23,503 nucleotides of DNA from Priapulus caudatus (Eukaryota; Priapulida; Priapulimorpha; Priapulimorphida; Priapulidae): assembly GCF_000485595.1 (NCBI RefSeq), contig NW_014577271.1:288543-312045 (forward strand), given 5' to 3'. Positions 6,962 through 17,263 of this stretch are shown here, piece after piece; the first letter of the stretch is position 1, and each line of letters begins with the position of its first letter. The position numbers were made by a program, and so were the translations under genes. The notes below the pieces were generated by a model. The model was not told the DNA's origin, did no database searches, and saw only the letters and a program-made list of their open reading frames with translations.

Positions 6962-9561
6962 TCATGCGATTCTACAAGCTGCATCTGACTATGTCAGATG
7001 AGCTAACAACTATAAATACTATAACAACTATATATAACGTTGTTATATATAGTCAATAGATGCGTGTGTGCTGTAGCTGCAGGTGCGGACTTGTTCTTGC
7101 TGCCAGTGGGTCGAATGAGAATTCTTGCCGAGGTGGCCCCTCAACTGCCAGTAGCAGCAGCGCCTCCAAAGCTGACTCACTCAGCCTGTTCCTCATGTAG
7201 CCATTCCCATTTTGAAAATTTTTTGAATTTTTTTTTAATCGGGGCGGAAATAATTTAAACGTGGCGCAACTATTGAAACAGGGGGGGGGTTCCCAAACGG
7301 AGCGGGGGCACCCGGTTTGCGCAACGTAGGGAGAAGCCTGACGACTACAGTGATTGGTCGAAAGATTGAGTAGCGCGGTTGGGGATTTTTGGATGATAAG
7401 TCCGGTTTACATTTTCCTGCAGGATTTAACGAGATATCTCTGGCGGGAGTAGGTAAGAACAAAGGACAGATTTATAATTCAAACAAGTGAACATTTAGCT
7501 ACACATAGATACCAATATACCGATACCGTTTGAAGTTCGTAAATCGAAGGTTCGTTCACAAGAAATACCGCAAGCAGACCATTTCAACGATAGAGGGTAA
7601 ATTTTAGTTTGGGATATAACTTAAGACATATTCACTTCGGATAAGAGGCATTAATTGCCTACCACTACCACAGACATTTTATAGCTACGAGTAACCGTGA
7701 ATAAGTTGGTCCCTAGCATTCGAAATAGAATGTCCTATATCTCTGCGGCAACTGTACGCAATAGTACTAGAGCTACCAATATGGAGGCTGTTTGTTGTCT
7801 TTTCGTTCTGTAATCGTGTGAAATGAAGCGAGTGTCGAGCGAATTTTGCGATTTCCTACCTGCTCTCTTATTGAGTGAATGTTTGTGCACAAGGCGGGCG
7901 TGCGTTGTACTTGTGTGTTGCAGATGAGCATTTGACCGGCATTTACGGGTAATTATCGGCAATATAATAGGCAAAATAGAGTAGAGAAACATTAAGACTT
8001 TGGTAATGGTAGGCCTAGTAAATACATTTCGTGTTTATTTCCTCTTTTTTTTATTGAGACGTTCCAACTCCAAGTGCCTGTGGTCGGCGTGTTAGTAACG
8101 CTGCAGCATATACATGCATACGTACGATACATGATTTAATCATTGATTATATTTAATACAGGTCGGTCAGGTTAAAGATTAAAGATTAAAGATTAAAGCG
8201 AACGCAAACCTCTTTAGATATAACAGCAACACACACGGCGGCCATCTTCTAGAATGTTCTCTCGTTTTAGCCAACATCCACGTGACTATTAGTGTCCAAT
8301 GCGCGCCGTATATTCATTGCCAACACCAAATTTGAAATAGCATTGTAAAATACATTGACAACGTACAAACTTGCTACACAAGGTTCTTACGTTTGCTCTA
8401 AATCTCAAGGTATATTTGACAAGTGTTGCATGTACCTGATAAGGTAATAACGTTTTTGTTTTCGTCTACATTCGAAACATCTTCTTCACTGGTAATTCTG
8501 TAGGTACGTACTACTATTCTAACCGGTAATCCTCGATTATTTTTGGTAAATAGGCCTACATTATACATATTTGTAAAATGTAATATGGAAGTCCTCTTAC
8601 GCATTACTTCTACTTCTAGTACTAGTACTAGTAGCTGTGCCAAACAGTGCTTAGTAGGCACTGATAGTATTACTATTAGCCGGTTACTCGTCGTAAATTT
8701 AATTAGTTCTGATAAAGTCAGGATAATTATCGTAAAAGCCCTCGATCGAACTGAACAGAACAAAGTGAACTCTTCTCTCCAAACTAAAGTACGCGAGGGT
8801 ACGGTACCACTACCACTACCAGGTAGGCCTACGAGAGTGCATAAAACACTTTCTTTAGCGGGGAGGGGGGGTACATTCCCACTTTCCCAGCAAAAAAACA
8901 CCTCATATATCCCAGTTCCCAGTAAAATAAAACCCAATTCCCTGTTCCCAGGAAATTATGTAGACATGTTTCAGGAAATTCAGTAGTTTAGGTTTTCAAA
9001 CACTACATAAATACTAATATTTACATACTATTAGTATTAGTATTATTTATCTGGGCATAATTAATAAAAAATAAAATCAATGTTAGCGCAGAAATTGAAA
9101 TCCTGACGAATTGACACAATTTTCCCAGATCCCAGACAATTTTAGAGGGTCTTTCCCACGTTCTGATGGACTTCTGTTCCCGAATCACGGAATTTATCTG
9201 ACATTTCCCAGTTCCCAGGTAATTAAAATGGCGAATCCCGCGTCCCGAAAATACCCGTTCCCCCTCTCTTTAGGGTGGCAGACTTTGATGACCTTCGGGT
9301 CCTACGCCACCCCCGTGCTTCATCTATCAAATCATGTATTGTTACCTGTCATTCTCATATCTTCCATTGTACACTGTATGTGTGTATGTCGTATGCACAA
9401 ATAAACATATTTGAATTTTGAATCTTGCGAGACATTAATTACATAACGTCTGTCGTCATAATTTATTAAAGTCGCGTACATCTGGTGACCTGCCGACGAC
9501 TTGAATAAAGACAACTCTCAAGAGTGTTCGTTTGCCTTTATAGCCACTAATTCATTGGTAT

Positions 9562-11920
9562 GCTGATTGCTGTGACTACATTTTTAAACAAATACAGAAC
9601 CATGACTTGTAAGCCCCTGACACATTTTTTTACAGTAATGTGTTAATTACCATTAAGAAGACCGTCTGAAAGAGCATGAAATTAAATTACAAGAAAGTTA
9701 TAATGACAGAGTTAGTAACGGAGAAATCACCGTTTTTATACTCTTCACGTTTTTATATCAAACACGTGTGCCTGAAATGGGTGACAGCGAATGTGTCTGT
9801 CAAATATCTCCAGTAACTACTTTTAAACTGCAACGTATCCATAACTAACTGAAACCACTAAATTGGTCAAATGTTCTGATATTCTTGTAATCTCTGATAT
9901 TGATAGCATCACTTATATTAGGGGTGCAGTGCGTTTACAATATGTGAAAGTGTGGAGTGCCTTCACGATTGAACTACACCTAATTCAACAATGTGTAACA
10001 TGCGTGTTTACCCTTGAACCCCTAACCTTAGTGTTGTGTATGTTTCTTCCCCGGACCTTCCTACCTACCCCAGGTAGTGTAGGACCCCTTATGGAATAGA
10101 AAGGGAGTTTTTCTTAGAGTTAGAGCTCACCCAACTGGGTAAGGTTGGGGACAGAAGCGTTCATTGATTAGGCAAAGGTTGAACTTCACACCCTGCATGC
10201 CTGCAACCCTACAAGTGCTATTATGACTGACAGGCATATAACCCACGACATTTCTGTTTAAAAACAAGGATTTCACATGTTCTTCCAACTGTTTTCGTAT
10301 TTTATTGACTCACTGTTTTGACAGTTACCAGTACTCCTTGCATAACACCAAGTGTATATATAGTAAGGGTATCATGTCATAGAACACTTGCACATCTTTC
10401 TTTGTGCACTGATCTGCATTTCGAATTAGATTTCATTACATTATGTCATCATCACTTGTCGTGATTCTCGCTCTCCCGAGATGACATTGGCTGGTACCCT
10501 GTCTCTACACTGTTACCTTTCAGTTTGTATACGTCATGTCGATATAGGTGCCGGTTACATCATGTATCTACGTGCACTTATTTTGTGGCAGCGTTTGTAT
10601 ATTTCATGTTTGTCTATCTATAGTCTATAGCAGCAGAAACTCATAGTAATTTTTATGCTATTTAGTAATCCGTATTGTGTATGCTGACAGCTGAGACTAA
10701 ATTTGCCTACATTTGTTAATTTCTCGATTTATTTGAGAGATGTTCATTTTAACCTGAAAGGGAGTTGTACAACTGCACTGACAAACAGACAATTCATGAA
10801 TATAGCGCTCTATCATACATATATATATGTATATTCCACAATGCATGCTACTTGCCATCAGAAATAAGCTATTATAATTTCTATGTGTGCAGTTAAGGTT
10901 TTGGATAAATGCACAACCGAGCCTTCGCAGCTTATCATCAATCCATGTCATGATTATTATCATTATTATCATGTGGTTACATGTTGCTACTGCATGCGCA
11001 GCGAGCCTTCGTGCAGCCCTGTGCGCTAAAAGTGCTCCACTATTTCCCAAAGTTGCTTACTTGAGAACCGAAGATCTGCAGAGATGTGAACCAATCTTCA
11101 TTTACTAAAGTTCCCTGCACAGTAGCATGTAACTTTTGGGGGACAATAAGTCCCCCGTGATCATTTCACAGCGCTTCATTTACTAAAGTCTTCTGCTAGC
11201 AATTAAGACCTAACATTCTGCTAATTTAGCAGAGGACTTCCAAAATTGTAGTACATCTTGAGTGTGTTTGTGCGTGTGTCACTACACTGTGTGCCCGTTT
11301 GAGTGAGAGAGGGAGAAATGAGGGGGAAAATAGGAAGAGAGAGGGGGTAGTGAGAGAGAGAGTAGTATAACCTGTTCTATAGTAAGGACAAGTAAGGCAT
11401 TAATAACTCTTTCTCATAAAATGCGTTGTTCCTTCTTCATGTACAGCTAGGGCATTTCTTGTCAGACTGTTAATGTTTTACATTAAGGACAAACTGCTTA
11501 TTTGTACTCTGATATGCGCTCATGTGTTTCCACTGCAAAATGCATATGTACAGGATTAACAGTGCTATTTAACTCCGTCAGCAACGGAGTCAACTTAGTC
11601 ACCTGTCAGCAATGGCACAGATTGTGGCATGATTGGTAAAAACTATAAAAACTCCCATGAAATTCGTCCCCTGCTTACGTCGCTAAATAGACTCAACGTC
11701 AGCGTTGTGAAAGGCAGGTTCTATGTTCTCTAATGCCACTGTTGTGGCTCTGCTAACAGTTCTTCACTGAGCAGCGATCGAGGAGCTCTTTAGTGAAGTG
11801 AGTCACCAGAAAGCAGCGAACGTAACGTGCAGCCATTAACAATCCGAAGAGTTTACACTGTGCACATGCCATTGCCTACCTGCCATGCCTCCCGCCCAGT
11901 TACTTAGGAAGCCACCACTT
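9562..11920. other. Intergenic single-copy DNA, no gene seen
   Basis: About 2.36 kb with no recognisable coding exon or RNA gene. Small structures include a hairpin GGGGGAC/GTCCCCC with loop AATAA (11,138-11,156), a hairpin ACTCCGT/ACGGAGT around 11,574, a twice-occurring motif CTTCATTTACTAAAGT (about 11,096 and 11,174), and a GA-rich run at about 11,305-11,363. It lies upstream of the kinase gene, so a promoter or non-coding first exon may be here, but I cannot place one. Confidence 0.6.
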
Positions 11921-12023
11921 CAGGTGCAGGCATTGCAGGGAGTATAGACATGCTTGCTCCCCCAAGTCACTTGGGGGGCAAGCATGTCTATAGACTAGAT
12001 ACTCCCTGCAATGCCTGCGCCTG
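11921..12023. repeat. Long near-perfect hairpin
   Basis: The left arm (11,921-11,967) and right arm (11,969-12,023) are inverted copies. CAGGCATTGCAGGGAGTAT and AGACATGCTTGC pair with their complements, and the tip is CCCCCAAGT-C-ACTTGGGGGG. The right arm carries an extra AGACTAGAT-like insertion, so the stem has one bulge. It could be a tiny foldback element or a transcript hairpin. I see no target-site duplication that decides. Confidence 0.8.
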
Positions 12024-12770
12024 CTACACAGAGGTGTGAATCTTCACTCTCTCCTGCAGTCCTTACTGGCTTGCATCCGGCACCTGGGAACCAAATATGG
12101 CGATCTTTAACAATTCATCTTCTGCCCGGCGGTAGCCCCCATTCCTCATGCCTGCTCCAACTATCCGGTCATAAGACCGACGGTCCGTGCCTCAGCCCTC
12201 GGCTTCCTGAGCGCTGCTACCACTCCGAAAACTTGCTTACTCTCCGATGGCTTCACGCGTATGAAACACCTCACTCCAGCTATGCACATGCTAGCCTCGC
12301 TGCTAGACAGTCGTGTAGTCTCGTCGCCCCCTCTACCTCGCTCCCTGCTCTACATCTGCCTCTGACATGCTAACTTCATTCAGATGGAAGCTTCGCCCTT
12401 CCCCGGCTGACTGTGCCACGGCTTAGTACACTCTGCCCGCCATCAATCTGTAATGCGTACCCAACCTGCATAGAAAATACTCGCGCAAGATGAGTACTGA
12501 CTTCTACTTCAACGCAATCGCCCATACACCAGCAACCACTACAACAACCCCCATCTCGCTTTCGTTTACATGCAGGGTTTTCCAAGAGCACTTATAGCCT
12601 GGCGGCCTGTCAGGCTATCGTCGAGCCCCGCCATCTTAAAATGCACCCGCCACTCTATTACTAAATATCATAGCCGCCATGCTAAATATCATAGCCCCCG
12701 GACCCCCCTAGCACGCAAACCGCCTTCGGCGATTTGCAACTAGGACCGTAAAGGCAGCACCCACCATGCT
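12024..12770. other. Non-coding DNA upstream of the duplicated unit
   Basis: The stretch is C-rich for this window. A 120-codon frame at 12,011-12,373 starts inside the hairpin arm, has no recognisable domain, and is not proposed as a gene. At about 12,659-12,705 a CTAAATATCATAGCC motif occurs twice in tandem. Confidence 0.55.
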
Positions 12771-13251
12771 ATAATAAAAAAGCTTGGAGAACCCTGACAT
12801 GGTAACGATAAAACTGTTTACACGCCAGATACTTTGCTCGCCTACTCCCACACTCAAAGAAATCGCTGTGGCCTTGCTCCCTTCTCTCAAGAAAAAGTAG
12901 AAAACAGGCCCCACATGTATCGTGCACTTTATATTTATCACCTAGGCAAGGGGGCTCGTGACGTCTCATAAGTTAACCCTATACCCACAGCCTTTCCTGC
13001 ACACCCTACATTTGCTAGTGCTACACATGTATACATGTATGAAGATGAAGAAGTAGAGATAGTTACCTCTTGGCCGTCCCCTCAGTGACCCCTGTATGAA
13101 TTAGAAAAGTTGCAGATTCGCAGGGCATGAAATTATTGCATGTACATGCGTGTAAGTGTTATAGTGCCAAGATTCGCTACTATAATGTACTAATTGATTT
13201 GTACTGCAACATTGTCTGTACCATGTTGTGTGTAACTTCTATGTGTTCTAG

Positions 13252-13430
13252 GATCAAGAAAGCTTACTGGACGCTACTTCCAAAAACATGGAGCCGCCGC
13301 AACAGATTTTAAAAGCTCAAAATTCTAATACCAGCTCTCCACAAGGTAGTCAAAGTGTCACCACTGTAGAAATGCCAAGCAAAACTAGTCAGCATGGAAA
13401 GACAAATACAACTGAACCAAAGAAATCAAA
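13252..13430 (+). CDS. AURKA: Aurora kinase exon 1, unit 1 (5' leader plus first coding part)
   Basis: The acceptor TTCTAG ends at 13,251. ATG at 13,288 follows a 36-base leader, which is itself open in frame, so an upstream coding exon cannot be excluded. The coding part encodes a polar Ser/Thr/Gln-rich tail of 47 residues beginning MEPPQQ and ending PKKS, with two bases of the next Lys codon. The donor GTATGG begins at 13,431. The join to 13,812 gives [15 protein letters not shown], which closely matches the start of vertebrate Aurora A kinase domains. Confidence 0.88.
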
Positions 13431-16400
13431 GTATGGCTCTTTATTTCATGAATTTAGTATAATTATTATGTTTATGAATTTTGCTGGGAATTTCAGAAGG
13501 CATGTCGTTTATGGATAGATGTTGGAGGGGGTGTAAGTTAATGGGGTGAAAATTGGACTAATGTCGGAGGATTTATGAGACCTTGCAAATTATAGCCTCA
13601 GCTTTGAAGCCTCGTTAGATCCAGCATGCGTTAAATGCCCAATCTGCTTGGTACAACCTGTGTATCATATATATAATCTCCTATCCTCTTGGATGTATCC
13701 TGTGACTAATAGAGAACTTGCTTGATGTAGAAGGCAGATTTAGAAAAGGTCTACGATTAACATGACATCCAGAACTAAGTTAAGTACAATGTGCCATTCT
13801 TTTAAATTTAGGAAAAGGTGGTCACTGGATAATTTTGACATTGGCCGGCCTCTTGGAAAAGGAAAGTTTGGAAATGTCTACCTAGCAAGAGAAAAAAACA
13901 GCAAATTCATTGTTGCCCTTAAGGTAAGTACAGTAGAAGGGGTCGTTGTCGTATCAGGTACTACATATATGTACCCGAGGTATATATGTATGTACACAAA
14001 GTGTACCAGACTTGTACTACAGAAGTGTACCCTAACCCTAACCCTAACCCTAAACATATACCTCATGTAAAAATATAAACATAATACTAAACAACCTAAA
14101 ACTACCTCGGGTACATATATGTAGTACATGATACGACAACGACCCTTCGTGCGTAAGTACATGTATAGTTGCCCCTGCCTGGACTATATTGGTGTTTTTT
14201 TTCCATATCTAGATAATAATATCAGGGGTGAATAATGACATGGCATTAATTATGACAAACGTCAATATGTGTCATAATATTCACCCCTGATAGTAGTTAT
14301 TTGCGTTTTTGTCAGTACTAACTATTAAATAGGAGGTTATAATGTTCTTTTATGCTACCCATGGCCACTTCATTTTAATGGCAGCAGTGGCTATAGCTTC
14401 AAGTTCTACTCAAAACATTTTAAAAATGGAGTTTCTTTTTATTCGCTTAGGTTCTTTTCAAGTCCCAGCTACAGAAAAATCAAGTGGAACACCAGCTGAG
14501 AAGAGAAATAGAGATTCAGTCTCATCTTAGGTAAAGCATCTCTAAGACAAATTTACCATGTCATAAACATATAATAAAAAAGCTTGGAGAACCCTGACAT
14601 GGTAACGATAAAACTGTTTACACGCCAGATACTTTGCTCGCCTACTCCCACACTCAAAGAAATCCCCGTGGCCTTGCTCCCTTCTCTCAAGAAAAAGTAG
14701 AAAACAGGCCCCACATGTATCGTGCACTTTATATTTATCACCTAGGCAAGGGGGCTCGTGACGTCTCATAAGTTAACCCTATACCCACAGCCTTTCCTGC
14801 ACACCCTACATTTGCTAGTGCTACACATGTATACATGTATGAAGATGAAGAAGTAGAGATAGTTACCTCTTGGCCGTCCCCTCAGTGACCCCTGTATGAA
14901 TTAGAAAAGTTGCAGATTACGCAGGGCATGAAATTATTGCATGTACATGCGTGTAAGTGTTATAGTGCCAAGATTCGCTACTATGATGTACTAATTGATT
15001 TGTACTGCAACATTGTCTGTACCATGTTGTGTGTAACTTCTATGTGTTCTAGGATCAAGAAAGCTTACTGGACGCTACTTCCAAAAACATGGAGCCGCCG
15101 CAACAGATTTTAAAAGCTCAAAATTCTAATACCAGCTCTCCACAAGGTAGTCAAAGTGTCACCACTGTAGAAATGCCAAGCAAAACTAGTCAGCATGGAA
15201 AGACAAATACAACTGAACCAAAGAAATCAAAGTATGGCTCTTTATTTCATGAATTTAGTATAATTATTATGTTTATGAATTTTGCTGGGAATTTCAGAAA
15301 GCATGTCGTTTATGGATAGATGTTGGAGGGGGTGTAAGTTAATGGGGTGAAAATTGGACTAATGTCGGAGGATTTATGAGACCTTGCAAATTATAGCCTC
15401 AGCTTTGAAGCCTAGCTCGTTAGATCCAACATGCGTTAAATGCCCAATCTGCTTGGTACAACCTGTGTATCATATATAATCTCCCATCCTCTTGGATGTA
15501 TCCTGTGACTAATAGAGAACTTGCTTGATGTAGAAGGCAGATTTAGAAAAGGTCTACGATTAACATGACATCCAGAACTAAGTTAAGTACAATGTGCCAT
15601 TCTTTTAAATTTAGGAAAAGGTGGTCACTGGATAATTTTGACATTGGCCGGCCTCTTGGAAAAGGAAAGTTTGGAAATGTCTACCTAGCAAGAGAAAAAA
15701 ACAGCAAATTCATTGTTGCCCTTAAGGTAAGTACAGTAGAAGGGGTCGTTGTCGTATCAGGTACTACATATATGTACCCGAGGTATATATGTATACACAA
15801 AGTGTACCAGACTTGTACTACAGAAGTGTACCCTAACCCTAACCCTAACCCTAAACATATACCTCATATAAAAATATAAACATAATACTAAACAACCTAA
15901 AACTACCTCGGGTACATATATGTAGTAAATGATACGACAACGACCCTTCGTGCGTAAGTACATGTATAGTTGCCCCTGCCTGGACTATATTGGTGTTTTT
16001 TTTTCCATATCTAGATAATAATATCAGGGGTGAATAATGACATGGCATTATTTATGACAAATGTCAATATGTGTCATTATATTCACCCCTGATAGTAGTT
16101 ATTTGCGTTTTTGTCAGTACTAACTATTAAATTATAGGAGGTTATAATGTTCTTTTATGCTACCCATGGCCACTTCATTTTAATGGCAGCAGTGGCTAGC
16201 TTCTACTCAAAACATTTTAAAAATGGAGTTTCTTTTTATTCGCTTAGGTTCTTTTCAAGTCCCAGCTACAGAAAAATCAAGTGGAACACCAGCTGAGAAG
16301 AGAAATAGAGATTCAGTCTCATCTTAGGTAAAGCATCTCTAAGACAAATTTACCATGTCATTAACTGTGCATGCGTCTTTTGTGTATTAATTAAGCCTTT

Positions 16401-17219
16401 AAATTTCTGCATCACAAGTATATTTTGGGTAAATATTGTTACGCAGGGTTCATAATGTCCTTGAATTTTATTTCATTTTCTTTCCCCGGAAGGTTGTGAA
16501 AAATTATCATGATTATTTTTGGTAATATAAAGCCCCCTGCTGTTGGGATACCTTTTTGTTTATAATCTAGTGGTGATTTAAAGTTGTTTTTTATATACTT
16601 TTTTGCTATTATATGCTATACTATTTTTAGTTGTAGTTCTGATATGACTTTTATGCACACTTTGTCATTAGTGACACCTGTTGTTGTAACTATCCTTGTT
16701 TAGGACCACTGTATACCTACCCTTTATATATATGCAGATAATGATTATGTTCTTGTCTGCCTTGACATGAGACAGGCTTTTCCAGAAGTTCTTTTGAGTT
16801 TCTTCTAAAACATCGTTGCACATTTCGGACAACATCAAGCACTCTACCAGCAAATGTAGAAAAATCGACATTTATTTGTTGCACGATTTATTTTTCATAA
16901 AGGCATCCGCATATACTACGTCTGTATGGCTACTTCTATGATGAGACTAGAGTCTACCTGATCTTGGAATATGCGCCTCGTGGGGAGTTATACAAGGAGC
17001 TTCAGAAAGCTGTCCGCTTTGATGACAAGCGTTCTGCAACTGTATGTATTTTTCATGACATCTGTGTATGAAACCATATCTAATAGGCAGCCTTTTCAAT
17101 AAGCAAATTGTTCAAAGCAATTCAAAGCCTGTTAGAACAACCAGACACACACACACATGCAAACACACACACACACACAAACACATATATACACCTTCAC
17201 ACACCACACACGCACACAT

Positions 17220-17263
<44 letters not shown>

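Larger units (their letters stand above)
6637..9561 (+). repeat. Direct duplication, short copy (copy 2)
   Basis: A colinear shorter version of 713-6,636, joined head to tail at about 6,636/6,637. Relative to copy 1 it has many one-base deletions and a few insertions: in one 170-base sample around 7,360-7,480 I count roughly 20 such changes with few clean substitutions. Other stretches of 50-60 bases are identical. That profile resembles uncorrected long-read sequence more than neutral divergence. No gene is supported; a 179-codon antisense open frame at 8,398-8,937 is not preserved in copy 1. Confidence 0.8.
12771..14562 (+). repeat. Tandem duplication carrying kinase exons 1-3, unit 1
   Basis: A 1.79-kb unit that recurs at 14,571-16,361, starting at the same ATAATAAAAAAGCTTGGAG sequence exactly 1,800 bases later. 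I count roughly 20 differences, all in non-coding sequence, including a 13-base deletion in unit 2 near 16,198. The coding exons are identical. The unit includes the splice acceptor of exon 1, exons 1-3 and two small inverted-repeat elements. Confidence 0.93.
14571..16361 (+). repeat. Tandem duplication carrying kinase exons 1-3, unit 2
   Basis: The second copy of the exon 1-3 unit. It ends at CCATGTCAT, after which unit 1 is followed by AAACAT and the start of unit 2, while unit 2 runs on into single-copy intron. Divergence from unit 1 is about 1%, which suits either a very recent duplication or two haplotypes placed in tandem by the assembler. Confidence 0.93.

Noticed and set aside
8398-8937. 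179-codon antisense open frame
   Set aside because: It lies in the indel-rich second copy. The matching stretch of the first copy (about 5,380-5,960) does not keep the frame, and no domain is recognisable.
11138-11156. Terminator-like hairpin GGGGGAC/GTCCCCC
   Set aside because: No T-run follows, and the context is eukaryotic, so a bacterial-style terminator has no meaning here.
12011-12373. 120-codon open frame upstream of the kinase
   Set aside because: It begins inside a hairpin arm, has no recognisable domain and is probably chance in a C-rich stretch.
14030-14053. CCCTAA repeats as a chromosome end
   Set aside because: Only four units, placed in the middle of an intron and within an inverted-repeat element. 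They are not a telomere.
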